Source of the DNA: Chlamydiota bacterium
GTDB lineage: Bacteria; Chlamydiota; Chlamydiia; Chlamydiales; SM23-39
Length of the DNA stretch: 64,000 nucleotides
Reading direction: 5' to 3'
Assembly (NCBI GenBank): GCA_027451825.1
Contig: DAIDHZ010000007.1
Coordinates: forward strand, 1-64,000
Every line of letters starts with the position of its first letter. Position 1 is the first letter of the stretch. The notes beneath the pieces are model-generated. The model was not told the DNA's origin. It did no database searches and worked only from the letters and a program-made list of their open reading frames with translations. A program made the position numbers and the translations under genes. This document shows positions 8,676 through 21,288 of this stretch, piece by piece.

Positions 8676-9605
8676 TTAATTTTTACCAAAAGACATTGCA
8701 CTTTCTAAACAAACAGAAAACTTGATATTTCTCTCAAAACAAGACCTCGCATCATCTATAGAGGAGATGACCTTATCTAAAGAAGGAAGAGGAAATGAGA
8801 CAGAAGCTTCCTCTTCAAAAAACAAAACATCTTTTGAGGAGCTCATCCGGCGAGCCCAATTGTCGCGATGCCACATCAAAATTGCTGAAAAAACAAACTC
8901 CACTTTACGATATCTCTTCACAGGATCTTCATCCTCGATAGCCTCTTCCAATTTTTCCAACTCAGAAACTCTCTCGGGATAAGAAAGGCGATTTTGCAAA
9001 ATAAAAAAGACCATTTTCCGAAGAGCGTCCATCTCTTTTAAATCAGAGACTGCACGAAGAGAACCATACGCCTGTTTTGCCAAAGAAAGGGGCAAATCAT
9101 GCCGTTTTAAATAGATTTCCACTTCACTTTGTGAAAGCTGCTGAAAATAAAGCCGCACACAGCGAGAAAGAATGGTCGGTAGGATATGATTGATATGCGA
9201 TGTCAGTAAGATCATCGTTGTATCAGGATTTGGCTCTTCTAATGTTTTTAAAAGAATGTTGCCTTGCGCTGTTTGCATTCGATCGGCATCTTCAATCACA
9301 AATACTTTTCTAGGAGCTTCAAAAGGAGCTTCATGGACCTTATCAATCATCGCTCTTAAAGAGTCCATTGAATGGGTTCCTGTTTTCCCCTCGGGACGAA
9401 TCACATGAAAGTCGGGATGCGTCTCTTTCATTACACGATCGTCTAAAGATAAAAGAAGCTTCTTTGCAAGCGCTTTTGCAAAAAGACTTTTTCCAATTCC
9501 CTCAATGCCTGCAAACACAAGCGCACGAGAGAGAGTCTGACGCTCAATCGATCTTTGAAGAAAAGCCTTGATTGGAGCATTGCCCAATAAAGAATCAAAA
9601 TCCAT
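8676..9605 (-). CDS. holB: DNA polymerase III delta-prime subunit
   Basis: A 309-residue clamp-loader subunit with a Walker A GIEGIGKS (33-40), the EDADRMQTAQGNILLKTLEEP segment and the SRC motif (LPTILSRCVR) shared by gamma/delta-prime proteins. Together with gamma and delta it loads the sliding clamp. Tmk ends four bases upstream, and the run tmk-holB follows gyrA. As I recall this is the same order as in Chlamydia, which supports holB over a second dnaX. Confidence 0.88.
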   Translation of the reverse strand: MDFDSLLGNAPIKAFLQRSIERQTLSRALVFAGIEGIGKSLFAKALAKKLLLSLDDRVMKETHPDFHVIRPEGKTGTHSMDSLRAMIDKVHEAPFEAPRKVFVIEDADRMQTAQGNILLKTLEEPNPDTTMILLTSHINHILPTILSRCVRLYFQQLSQSEVEIYLKRHDLPLSLAKQAYGSLRAVSDLKEMDALRKMVFFILQNRLSYPERVSELEKLEEAIEDEDPVKRYRKVEFVFSAILMWHRDNWARRMSSSKDVLFFEEEASVSFPLPSLDKVISSIDDARSCFERNIKFSVCLESAMSFGKN

Positions 9606-9608
9606 GAG

Positions 9609-10235
9609 TCAATCAATCACATACTGATTTAAAATATCCATCGCTTCCACGTAAACTTCATGAGATGATTTCAGTCCATCCAATCGCTTCATTCGATGGG
9701 GATGATTTCTTTGAAGTTCCAAATAGGCTTGTCGAATTTTTTCGTGAAATGCAATTTCTTCAGATTCAAGGCGATCCTCCGATCGAGACCCTTTCACTCT
9801 TTCAAGACCTACTGTAGGAGGGACATCCAAATAGAAGGTCAGATCCGGCTGTAATCCTTCTGCAATAAAAGAACTCATGTGAGCCACTTCAGAGGCGCCG
9901 AGTCCCCTTGCGATTCCTTGGTACGCCACGGAAGAATCATGAAACCGATCGCAAAGAACAATGTCACCCTGATTTAAGGCAGGCAAAATCACCTCAAAAA
10001 CATGCTGCGCACGCGATGCCAAAAAAAGACAAAGCTCTGCTCTTGGAGACAAAATTTCTTCTCTTTTCTGAAGAACGAGTTGTCGAACAGCCTCCCCTAA
10101 AGATGTTCCCCCGGGCTCTCTCGTCTTTACAACGGGAAAACCCCGAGAGGTTAAAGTCTTTAGGATTCCATCCATTAACGTCGTTTTGCCGGCCCCATCG
10201 CCCCCTTCAAACGTAATGAAAAGTCCCTTTATCAA
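9609..10235 (-). CDS. tmk: Thymidylate kinase
   Basis: A 208-residue cytosolic enzyme phosphorylating dTMP to dTDP. It has the P-loop EGGDGAGKTT near residue 10, the DRFHDSSVAYQG motif and a lid segment RSEDRLESE. The start overlaps the stop of gyrA (ATGA-type), so the two are translationally coupled. Length is normal. Confidence 0.95.
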   Translation of the reverse strand: MIKGLFITFEGGDGAGKTTLMDGILKTLTSRGFPVVKTREPGGTSLGEAVRQLVLQKREEILSPRAELCLFLASRAQHVFEVILPALNQGDIVLCDRFHDSSVAYQGIARGLGASEVAHMSSFIAEGLQPDLTFYLDVPPTVGLERVKGSRSEDRLESEEIAFHEKIRQAYLELQRNHPHRMKRLDGLKSSHEVYVEAMDILNQYVID

Positions 10236-12703
10236 ACAAGATCTCCCTCTGTCGCTACTTCTTCTGCAGCTTCTTCGATCTTCTGAGCTCCTACAACAAA
10301 ATCTTTTTCTTCTTTTAAGTTCACAAGACGTACTCCCTGAGTCGATCTTCCAAGAACACGAACATCAGTCATTGGAATTCGTACAGCTTGTCCCATCTGA
10401 GACATGAGAAGCACGCTATCTTTATCAGAAACATTCAATGCGGCAACAACCATTCCATTTCTTTCGGATGTGATGATTGAACGCACTCCGCTACCGCCTC
10501 GATTTGTCTGTCTAAAATCTTCAACATTCGATCGTTTGCCATATCCATTTTCACACACAATCAAAATCGTATGATCAGGCGATACCACTTCACAACCAAC
10601 CACTCGGTCCTGCTCATTTTTCAAGGAGATTCCTCTCACCCCACGAGCCACACGCCCCACTTCTCGAACTAAAGATTCATCAAAACGAACTGCCATCCCA
10701 TCTCGGGTAAAAAGCATGATCTGATCTAATTTTCGGGCAATTTTTGCCGCAATGAGCTCATCGCCCTCATCGATATTCAATGTAAACACACCGGTTTTAC
10801 GAGGATTGCTGTAAGCAGAGAGTTCTGTCTTTTTCACCACTCCTTTCAATGTGGCAAGAAGAATATAGGCCTCTTCTTCAAAATTACGAACTTTCAAAAT
10901 CGCTGCTACTTTTTCATTCTCTTTTAAGTCTTCCAAAAGGTTAATGATTGGACGACCTTTCGTTCTTCGACCCGCTTCCGGAATCTGCCATACTTTGGTC
11001 CAATAGCAACGTCCTAAGGATGTGAAAATGAGAAGATAATCATGCGTTGAAGCCACATAGATATTTTTCAAAATATCGGCTTCTTTTTTCATCTCCATAC
11101 CAATCACGCCGGCTCCGCCTCGCTTTTGCTCTCGGAACGTATCAATCGGCATACGCTTAATATAATCATCGCTGGAAATTGTGATCACCACCTGTTCATC
11201 GGCAATGAGATCTTCCATCTGGAATTCACCTTCAGCAGCCACAATCTTTGTTTTTCTTTCTGCTTTATGAACTTTCCGAAGATCTTCCAATTCTTCCTGA
11301 ATAATCCCTCTGACTAAGCCTTCTGATGCTAAAATCGCTTTATAATGAGCAATCTTTTGCAAAAGCTCATTGTATTCTGCTTGAATTTTTTCAGATTCAA
11401 GGCCTGTCAATTGATAAAGCCGAAGATCTAAAACCGCATTTGCCTGTTTTTCAGACAAAGAAAAACGGCCCATCAATTCAATTCTTGCAGAATCTCGATT
11501 CGTTGAAGAGCGAATGATTTTAACCACTTCATCTAAATGGTCAAGAGCTCGTAAGTAACCTTCCAAAATATGAGCGCGAGCTTCCGCTTTCGCAAGTTCA
11601 TAACGAGTTCTTCGGCGAATCACATCGATGCGATGCTCAATCCAAGAAGTAATGAATTGCTTAATGTGCATCGTGCGAGGAAGACCTTTATCCAGCGCTA
11701 GCATGTTGCAGCCAAACGTCACCTGAAGATCGCTGTTTTTATAGAGCTGATTGAACACAACTTCAGGAATTTCTCCCCGCTTCAACTCTAAAACAACTCT
11801 TAAGCCGTCTTTATCTGATTCATCCCGAATATCGGAAAGACCTGTGATGACTTTTTCATGAATGAGCTCTGCAATACGCTCGATCAACCTTGATTTATTG
11901 ACGTTGTATGGAATTTCATCCACAACAATCTGTTGTCTTTGGTTGGGAAGATCTTCAACTCGCATAGAAGCGCGTAAAATCAACTTTCCTCGCCCTGTAT
12001 GATACGCTTCTTTAATGCCTCGATACCCACAAATAATGCCGCCTGTTGGAAAATCAGGGCCCGGCATCACTTTCATGATTTCATCAATACTGACGGAACG
12101 ATCGTTCAATACAAGAAGCGTTGCGTTGATGAGCTCTTGAAGATTGTGAGGAGGGATGTTCGTTGCCATACCCACTGCAATCCCTGAAGATCCGTTACAC
12201 AAAAGATTCGGAAACTTCGCAGGAAACACAGTTGGTTCCATCTTTGTTTCATCGTAGTTAGGAACCAAATCAACCGTTTCTTTATCCAAATCTTCCATGA
12301 GCGCCATGGCAGCGGATGTCAGCTTTGCCTCTGTGTATCGCATCGCCGCAGGAGGATCTCCGTCGATCGATCCAAAGTTCCCTTGTCCATTGATTAAGGT
12401 ATAACGCATCGCCCAGTCTTGAGCCATACGAACAAGCGTTGGATAAATCACCCCTTCACCGTGTGGGTGGTAATCCCCGGAAGTGTCTCCGGAAATCTTA
12501 GCACATTTACGATGTTTGGCACCCGGAGTCAAATTCAACTGCCTCATCGCGTAAAGAATGCGTCTTTGCGAAGGCTTTAACCCGTCACGCACATCAGGTA
12601 ATGCTCTGGAAATAATGACGGACATCGAATAGCGAAGATAACTCTCTTTCATCTCCTCTTCGACATTTCTGCCAATAATCGCTTCATCTTTCGTATATGA
12701 CAT
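10232..12703 (-). CDS. gyrA: DNA gyrase subunit A
   Basis: An 823-residue gyrase breakage-reunion subunit. The active-site tyrosine is Tyr123 ([10 protein letters not shown]). The C-terminal beta-pinwheel carries the GyrA box as QKRGGAG, which separates it from ParC. It lies eight bases after gyrB. The quinolone-resistance region reads [15 protein letters not shown]. The residues matching E. coli Ser83 and Asp87, which anchor the drug through the water-metal bridge, are Gly84 and Pro88 here, so low fluoroquinolone sensitivity is predicted. Confidence 0.97.
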   Translation of the reverse strand: MSYTKDEAIIGRNVEEEMKESYLRYSMSVIISRALPDVRDGLKPSQRRILYAMRQLNLTPGAKHRKCAKISGDTSGDYHPHGEGVIYPTLVRMAQDWAMRYTLINGQGNFGSIDGDPPAAMRYTEAKLTSAAMALMEDLDKETVDLVPNYDETKMEPTVFPAKFPNLLCNGSSGIAVGMATNIPPHNLQELINATLLVLNDRSVSIDEIMKVMPGPDFPTGGIICGYRGIKEAYHTGRGKLILRASMRVEDLPNQRQQIVVDEIPYNVNKSRLIERIAELIHEKVITGLSDIRDESDKDGLRVVLELKRGEIPEVVFNQLYKNSDLQVTFGCNMLALDKGLPRTMHIKQFITSWIEHRIDVIRRRTRYELAKAEARAHILEGYLRALDHLDEVVKIIRSSTNRDSARIELMGRFSLSEKQANAVLDLRLYQLTGLESEKIQAEYNELLQKIAHYKAILASEGLVRGIIQEELEDLRKVHKAERKTKIVAAEGEFQMEDLIADEQVVITISSDDYIKRMPIDTFREQKRGGAGVIGMEMKKEADILKNIYVASTHDYLLIFTSLGRCYWTKVWQIPEAGRRTKGRPIINLLEDLKENEKVAAILKVRNFEEEAYILLATLKGVVKKTELSAYSNPRKTGVFTLNIDEGDELIAAKIARKLDQIMLFTRDGMAVRFDESLVREVGRVARGVRGISLKNEQDRVVGCEVVSPDHTILIVCENGYGKRSNVEDFRQTNRGGSGVRSIITSERNGMVVAALNVSDKDSVLLMSQMGQAVRIPMTDVRVLGRSTQGVRLVNLKEEKDFVVGAQKIEEAAEEVATEGDLV

Positions 12704-12711
12704 AGACTCCT

Positions 12712-15518
<2,807 letters not shown>

Positions 15519-15592
15519 CGTGAAAATGTCCTCTTAAAGTTTCATAACAAAGAGGCTCAAAAAAAACAATTTCTTTAAAAAAATAAAAAAAA

Positions 15593-15603
15593 TTATACTG
15601 TAA
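15593..15603 (+). promoter_or_regulatory. Probable -10 element of the first paralogue
   Basis: The string TTATACTGTAAG occurs here and again at about 17490, in each case shortly before one of the two tandem paralogues (15624 and 17551), while the surrounding spacers differ. TATACT is a good -10 hexamer; no clear -35 is visible. Conservation between two otherwise different leaders supports a real promoter. Confidence 0.45.
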
Positions 15604-15623
15604 GCCAAAAAAATCAAAAACCG

Positions 15624-17249
15624 ATGTTTTCTGAAGAAATCGACCAACTCAACTCTGGATCGCATCTTTATGTTGATCCAATCACCGACACTTTAAAAAC
15701 ACATGATCGATGGGATTCTTTTTTTCGACCCTTTGAACTCCAAAAAGAGATTCAAAAAGTCGCTCAATTTTTCAATGCTCATCCCTCTAAAGATCCTAAA
15801 GAGGCCAAGGAAACAACAGCGCTTGCCGATGCATTCATCCTCAGATACGCATCCAACCCTCTAACAAAAAAAATTCTTCAAGTTTTTGATCGCAACATGG
15901 CTCTTTTGAGACCCACGATCCAATATCTTCATCCGGAGAATCAAAGAAGCTTCAATAATTGGCAAAAATCAAGACAATCTACAGACATTTTTCACCATTT
16001 CCCTAAATTCTCTGAATTTTTAGAAACCTCAAAAATTCTCGATCAAATCAAAGTTTCAAAAGATCTGCTCTCTTTAAAAGATGGGAAACCGGGACTTCTT
16101 GTCGAAGGAGTCTGGCATACAGAAGACGAACTTCTCAAACGTTTTTCCATTGAAAAATCAAACATCTACAATAGCCCATTTCTGATGGATCGAGAAACAA
16201 GAGAAGTCTATACCTATCTAGATAACGGAAAAGGACTTCAAAAACACCATCCTTATCTATCTATGAGTCCTATCAGCACACTCAGCCAAGAAGAATATCT
16301 CAAAACATTAGAAAAAGCTCATGAGTTCATTCGTCCGGAAGAAGCCCATTTAACCCAAGAAGAGAGAGCTGAAAAAAATAAAGAAAGGACCTTCATTTTG
16401 CAGTACGTCACAGCGTGGCGTCAATGTGGAACAAGCAATTTCCATGAACTTCTTGTAAATCCCAAACACGTCTATCTTCGTCTCGTCATTGGACAAAACA
16501 ATCCTGACTTACAAACTCAAGTAGGCGAAGTCTATGAAGCCGGATATTTCCGCAAAACAACACTCTTGCCGGGATCTGCAACTCAAGGCCACTTTCTCAA
16601 TCCGGACGCTTATGAATATATAGAGGGCTTTGATAAAATCGTCACAAACATTCCCATCACTCAAGAAGAGGCCAATCGATTCTATGCATTCACCAAAAAA
16701 TATCATTTTGACAGTATCTATTTAGGCAATGAAGTTGGCTATCATCTAACCCATCAAAACTGCTCTGTTTATGCTGAACAAGCATGTCTTGCTGCAAATA
16801 TCAAAATACCCACTCAAATCTCTTTAAAACAGACAATTTATCGCATTTGTCCTGACATCATCAAAAAAATCGGAATTCAGCTCAAAGAATGGAAAAGCCA
16901 GACAATCGCTTGGTGGAAAGAGAACAAACCAAGAATCATTCCGCAAACTTTTGATTCTTGCATATCCAAGATCCACTCTCTTTTTCATCGCGTCGGAGAT
17001 TTTTTTGCAGCCTGTTTTTCTCTTCCTCTTCGGACAGCGCTTGGAGAGGCATTCGGCGATGGAGGATCTGCCTTTCGTCAACTCAATAAACCGCAAGAGC
17101 AACTCACGCCTCCCCTTAAAAACTGGAAAAACATCTTCTCCCTGTCACATTATATATTGAATTTGCCGGGCATCGCCCAAGAATGGCAACTCAAACAACC
17201 CTCCACCGTCATCTATAGAAATCAAACCCAATTAACGATCGTGCCTTAA
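15624..17249 (+). CDS. Unknown protein with papain-like His/Cys pattern, paralogue 1
   Basis: A 541-residue protein of unknown function, tandem paralogue of the gene at 17551. It has no signal peptide. A central part holds NPKHVYLRLVIG (His282) followed about 100 residues later by HQNCSVYAEQAC (Cys380). A His in an H-x-Y-x-x-L context preceding an NC motif is the circularly permuted papain (NlpC/P60-like) arrangement, so a cysteine peptidase or amidase is possible. The C-terminal 150 residues have basic and amphipathic segments and are the most conserved between copies. No good ribosome binding site precedes the ATG. In an intracellular bacterium it could be a secreted effector; this is speculation. 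Confidence 0.8.
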   Translation: MFSEEIDQLNSGSHLYVDPITDTLKTHDRWDSFFRPFELQKEIQKVAQFFNAHPSKDPKEAKETTALADAFILRYASNPLTKKILQVFDRNMALLRPTIQYLHPENQRSFNNWQKSRQSTDIFHHFPKFSEFLETSKILDQIKVSKDLLSLKDGKPGLLVEGVWHTEDELLKRFSIEKSNIYNSPFLMDRETREVYTYLDNGKGLQKHHPYLSMSPISTLSQEEYLKTLEKAHEFIRPEEAHLTQEERAEKNKERTFILQYVTAWRQCGTSNFHELLVNPKHVYLRLVIGQNNPDLQTQVGEVYEAGYFRKTTLLPGSATQGHFLNPDAYEYIEGFDKIVTNIPITQEEANRFYAFTKKYHFDSIYLGNEVGYHLTHQNCSVYAEQACLAANIKIPTQISLKQTIYRICPDIIKKIGIQLKEWKSQTIAWWKENKPRIIPQTFDSCISKIHSLFHRVGDFFAACFSLPLRTALGEAFGDGGSAFRQLNKPQEQLTPPLKNWKNIFSLSHYILNLPGIAQEWQLKQPSTVIYRNQTQLTIVP

Positions 17250-17550
17250 TGGTTTATCCCCATTCCAGTTGAAAGGCCCCGAGAAGAAACCCGATTCTTG
17301 AACGGGCGGCTCGAAGCTTAAATCCCATCCCTTCAGGGCTTAGTTAGCCGAGCTAATGGTTCATCCGGTTAATTGGTACCTATATTTGTGAAACCTTTCA
17401 AGATATTAAAAAGGAACAGGATCGGCTTCGCCGGCAGGATCGCTCACTTCGTTCGCGGCAGGATAACACAGAGGATGGCAAACGCGCTTATACTGTAAGT
17501 GTATAAAAAAAACCGAAAACCAAATAAAATAGATCCGGAGAAAAAAATCG
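17250..17550. other. Spacer between the tandem paralogues, with repeats
   Basis: About 300 bases without a gene. It contains a family D core (17298-17350), a GC-richer stretch at about 17407-17465 built of repeated AGGATCG units with small hairpins (CGGCTTCGCCG), and the TTATACTGTAAG promoter string at about 17490. GGAG lies before the downstream ATG. Confidence 0.6.
17298..17350. repeat. Short repeat, family D core, second copy
   Basis: Matches 5170-5221 almost base for base over TTGAACGGGCGGCTCGAAGC and what follows up to TTAGCCG; the flanks differ. A remnant of a dispersed repeat. Confidence 0.65.
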
Positions 17551-19170
17551 ATGTTTTCTGAAGAAATAAATCGACTTCATTGCGGGTCACATCTTTACCT
17601 TGATCTAGCAACAAATAGTTTAAAAACACATGATCGATGGGATTCTTTTTTAAGACCCCTTGATCTTCAAAAAGAAGTTCAAAAAGTAACTCAATTTTTC
17701 AACACCCATATTCAAAGTTCAGAAAAAGACATGATGGCACTTGCCGATGCATTCATCCTCAGATATGCATCCAATCCTCTGACAAAAAAAATTCTTCAAG
17801 TTTTTGATCGTAATGTCGCTCTTTTAAGGCCTACAATTCAGTATCTTCATCCGGGAAATCAAGAAAATTTCAATAAATGGCAAAAATCAAGACAACCGAC
17901 AGAAATTTTTCACCGTTTTCCAAAATTCGTTGAATTTCTAAAAAAATCAAGAATCCTCAATCAAATTAAAATTTCAAAAGATTTGATCTCCTTAAAAGAT
18001 GGAAAGCCGGGGCTTCTTGTAGAAGGAGTTTGGCATACAGAAGATGAACTTCAAAAACGTTTTTCCATTGAAAAATCAAACATTTACAAGGAGCCTTTTC
18101 TCATCGATCGAGAAACAAGAGAAGTCTACACCTACCTAGATAATGGCAAAGGACTCCAAAAACATCATCCCTATCTATCCGCACACACACCCATTAGCAC
18201 ACTCGATGAACAAGAATATCTAAAAACTCTTCAGAAAGCTCATGAATTCATTCGTCCCGAAGAAGCTCATTTATCCATCGAAGAAAGACAAGAACTCAAT
18301 CAAGAAAGAACGTTTATCCTCCAATATGTGACTTCCCATGTTCCCAATGGGACAAGTCATTTTCATCAACTTTTAAGAAATCCAAAACATCCCTATCTTC
18401 GCCTCATTGTTGGCAAAGACAATCCGAATCTCAACACTCATGCGGGAGAGGTCTACGAAGTTGGATATGGTCTAAAAAACAACTCTCTATTCCCTTGCAT
18501 GACAACGCAAGGAAGATTTCAAAGTCCGGACGCTTATGAATACACAGATCACGATAAAATCGTCACAAACATCCCAATCACCCAAGAAGAAGCCAATAAA
18601 TTCTACACATTCACCAAAAAATACCACTACGACAGCATCTATCTAGGCAATGAAATTGGCTTTAATTTTATTCACCAAAACTGTTCTGTTTATGCTGAAC
18701 AAGCCTGTTTAGCTGCAAACATTAAAATCCCAACTCAAATTTCTTTAAAAGAAACAATCCACCGTATCTGTCCTGACATCATCAAAACAATCGGAATTCA
18801 ACTCAAAGAATGGAAAGACAAAACAATCACCTGGTGGAAAGAAAACAAACCGAGAATGATTCCTCAAACCTTTGATTCTTGCATATCCAAGATCCACTCT
18901 CTTTTTCATCGTATCGGAGATTTTTTTGCAGCCTGCTTTTTGCTTCCTCTTCGGACAGCGCTTGGAGAAGCATTCGGCGATGGAGGATCAGCCTTCCGAC
19001 AACTCAATAAACCGCAAGAACAACTCACTGCTCCCCTGAAAAACTGGAAAAATATCTTCTCCCTCTCTCATTATACATTGAATTTACCCGGCATCGCCCA
19101 AGAATGGCAACTCAAGCAACCCTCCACCGTCATCTATCACCGCCCAACACAACTCACAATTGTTCCTTAA
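17551..19170 (+). CDS. Unknown protein with papain-like His/Cys pattern, paralogue 2
   Basis: A 539-residue protein aligning end to end with the gene at 15624, by eye roughly three quarters identical and almost identical over the last 130 residues (shared GEAFGDGGSAFRQLNKPQEQ). The putative catalytic pair is kept: His280 in NPKHPYLRL and Cys378 in HQNCSVYA, the main evidence that these residues matter. The variable parts are an acidic linker near residue 55 and the region around 300-330. GGAG lies about ten bases before ATG, a better ribosome site than in paralogue 1. The near-identical 3' ends suggest recent duplication or gene conversion. Confidence 0.82.
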   Translation: MFSEEINRLHCGSHLYLDLATNSLKTHDRWDSFLRPLDLQKEVQKVTQFFNTHIQSSEKDMMALADAFILRYASNPLTKKILQVFDRNVALLRPTIQYLHPGNQENFNKWQKSRQPTEIFHRFPKFVEFLKKSRILNQIKISKDLISLKDGKPGLLVEGVWHTEDELQKRFSIEKSNIYKEPFLIDRETREVYTYLDNGKGLQKHHPYLSAHTPISTLDEQEYLKTLQKAHEFIRPEEAHLSIEERQELNQERTFILQYVTSHVPNGTSHFHQLLRNPKHPYLRLIVGKDNPNLNTHAGEVYEVGYGLKNNSLFPCMTTQGRFQSPDAYEYTDHDKIVTNIPITQEEANKFYTFTKKYHYDSIYLGNEIGFNFIHQNCSVYAEQACLAANIKIPTQISLKETIHRICPDIIKTIGIQLKEWKDKTITWWKENKPRMIPQTFDSCISKIHSLFHRIGDFFAACFLLPLRTALGEAFGDGGSAFRQLNKPQEQLTAPLKNWKNIFSLSHYTLNLPGIAQEWQLKQPSTVIYHRPTQLTIVP

Positions 19171-19240
19171 AATTATTACTATATTGTAATTATCGAATAA
19201 TAATATTAAAATAGATGTTAATAATTAAAAGGATTATTTT

Positions 19241-19705
19241 ATGTTAAGAACAAACTTAAATCCATTGAAAGCAATCATTCCAGCAACACCACCATTCAAT
19301 GCGATCACGCCATTCACCCCCTTAAGCAAAGCAATCGTTCCCGTACCACCCCCACAACCCAATGCACTTACGCTCACAGGACGAATTCATCATAGAGCGC
19401 TTGACGCCAAAGTCACCCCAGAAACACCTCCCAATGTACTGAAGGAGAATGCTTTCAGAAGGCGGTGCGAAAAAATGGGAATAATTTTGGGTGCTGGCTT
19501 CGGCGCCGCCTCTATGGTGGGCTCTACAATGAGCATTGCGGGACCGCTTCCTTTCTTATATCCCCCTCTTGGAATCAACATCATGGCAGCAGGTGCAATA
19601 CCCGGAGCTTATATCGGTAGATTCGTAGGAAGAAATATTCAAGTCATCGGGCCAGCAGCGATCGCTACAGCAGCCATGTGGAATCGGTATACCGAAACAA
19701 CCTGA
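19241..19705 (+). CDS. Small membrane protein with bilobed glycine-rich hydrophobic region
   Basis: A 154-residue protein preceded by AAGGAT and ATG. The first 60 residues are rich in Pro/Ala/Thr (PATPPF, PFTPL, PVPPPQ). Residues about 75-125 form two glycine-rich hydrophobic segments around a PPLG turn, like glycine-zipper proteins or the bilobed domain of chlamydial inclusion membrane proteins. The last residues, NRYTETT, come from a 26-bp family B footprint at its end that introduces the stop. Without those 26 bases the frame would continue about 15 codons into the mgtE 3' end. Function unknown. Confidence 0.65.
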   Translation: MLRTNLNPLKAIIPATPPFNAITPFTPLSKAIVPVPPPQPNALTLTGRIHHRALDAKVTPETPPNVLKENAFRRRCEKMGIILGAGFGAASMVGSTMSIAGPLPFLYPPLGINIMAAGAIPGAYIGRFVGRNIQVIGPAAIATAAMWNRYTETT

Positions 19706-19713
19706 AGAATCGG
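19688..19713. repeat. Family B footprint (26 bp)
   Basis: Contains one complete end of the family B element (TACCGAAACAACCTGAAGA...) and nothing else. It is flanked by the 12-base direct repeat GAATCGGTATAC (19681-19692 and 19707-19718). It looks like the scar left by an excised or collapsed element. It shifts the frame of the host gene and supplies its TGA stop. Confidence 0.7.
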
Positions 19714-19723
19714 TATACACAAA

Positions 19724-21205
19724 TCAGTAAAACAAACTGCTCACTCCCCAAGCGATGACAAAATAGATCGTCATCGAAAGAAAGTCATTAAAGGCTGTCA
19801 CAATAGGTCCTGCGGAAATCGCAGGATCAACCCCAATCCGGGCAAAGAAAAGAGGAGAAAAGACTCCAAGGAAAGTCCCTGCAAAACAACTCCCAATCAA
19901 ACCAATACTCACGACAGTAGACACAACAAATGGCGTCGAAGATCCAAGGGCGCCTCCACTCATCCAATCAAAAAGATAGACAATCAGACCACTGCAAATC
20001 CCAAAAATTGCCCCGGTAAATAATCCACTTAACAATTCTTTAATGATTGTTTCTTTACGGCTTCCAACGGAAAGGCCGCCCATCGCCATGATACGAATTA
20101 AAACAGTACTACACTGAAGGCCAATATTTCCGGACATCCCCGTAATCAAAGGAACAAAAAAAAGAGCAAATGTCAAAATGCCGCCTTCATGCTTCTGGAA
20201 CGAAGACATGACCCCTACATTCAAAAGACCTGCTAGCAAAGTCACCAAAAGCCAAGGAGCTCTCGTGAGGAAACGACGAAGTACAGAGTCGTGAGAAGTA
20301 AATTTTTCATTTGTACCTGCCATGCGGGCGATCGTTTCATCGGCCATGTCCTCCATGGCTTCCACAACATCCTCGTGAGCAATGACTCCAACAAGATCAT
20401 TATCAATGTTCACAACAGGGAGTGAAGAAATTTTATAACGCTCTACGATATCAATCACTTCTTCTCGCGTTGCATCCGGCGTTACTTTATGAAGAACAGG
20501 ACGCATTACCTGTCTTAATGGAGTATTGGGAGAATTGATCATCATATTTCGGGCAGGAACATATCCTTGCAGCTCACCCGAATGATTTAAAATAAAAATT
20601 CCTTTTGTGAAATCGATCCGCGGATTATCTCGAATATAAGCAGCGGCCTCTCCAATCGTCATATCCATCGTAAAAGCAAAAAATTCAGACGTCATCAAAC
20701 GCCCTGCACTTTTACGGTCATGCTTTTTCAATTCACGAATCCGACTCGCTCGTTTCGAATCAATCAACTCCATTAAACGTCGAAAACGTCTTTCCGGCAT
20801 GTCTTCAACAAGCCATACAGCTTCGTCAATCGGAACTCTTTCGAAAATTTTCTTTAACTCGATATCATCGAGCTGTCTAAAAAGCGCAAGTCTTGTGTCG
20901 CTGTCTGTGTTGACAAGAAATTTGATTTTGGCTTCGCGATTGGGTAAATTTTCATAAAGAACAGGCCTGACATTGGGGGGTAAGTGAGAGGCCCCATAAG
21001 CTAAGTCAATCGGAGAATGTTCGCAGGCAATTTTTGCAATATCGTGAAGGCGAATCTTCGATGTTTGTTTATGAAAAGCTCTTTCCAACTTTTCTTTTAA
21101 CAAATCATCAATGCGACCTGTCTGAGATTCCAGGATTTGGGATTCTGTTTTTTCTTCAGTTTCATCAACTTCATGGATTTCCATGACCCTCCTCCTGTTA
21201 CCCAA
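19724..21205 (-). CDS. mgtE: Magnesium transporter MgtE
   Basis: A 493-residue Mg2+ channel of the inner membrane. It has an N-terminal superhelical domain (about 20-160), two CBS domains (about 165-285, which sense Mg2+ and gate the channel) and five hydrophobic segments at the C-terminus with the PLITGMSGNIGLQ and PIVTAFNDFLS motifs that line the pore. It converges on the small membrane protein gene, with only about 20 bases between stops. As I recall, Chlamydia also has mgtE close to the gyrA/gyrB block. Confidence 0.95.
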   Translation of the reverse strand: MGNRRRVMEIHEVDETEEKTESQILESQTGRIDDLLKEKLERAFHKQTSKIRLHDIAKIACEHSPIDLAYGASHLPPNVRPVLYENLPNREAKIKFLVNTDSDTRLALFRQLDDIELKKIFERVPIDEAVWLVEDMPERRFRRLMELIDSKRASRIRELKKHDRKSAGRLMTSEFFAFTMDMTIGEAAAYIRDNPRIDFTKGIFILNHSGELQGYVPARNMMINSPNTPLRQVMRPVLHKVTPDATREEVIDIVERYKISSLPVVNIDNDLVGVIAHEDVVEAMEDMADETIARMAGTNEKFTSHDSVLRRFLTRAPWLLVTLLAGLLNVGVMSSFQKHEGGILTFALFFVPLITGMSGNIGLQCSTVLIRIMAMGGLSVGSRKETIIKELLSGLFTGAIFGICSGLIVYLFDWMSGGALGSSTPFVVSTVVSIGLIGSCFAGTFLGVFSPLFFARIGVDPAISAGPIVTAFNDFLSMTIYFVIAWGVSSLFY

Positions 21206-21288
21206 TAAGCATAAGAGTATTTTCCCTTTAAATCAAGAGAGGGATTTTAATAGAAATTAATTCACCAAAATCAGTAGAATCATTCGCT

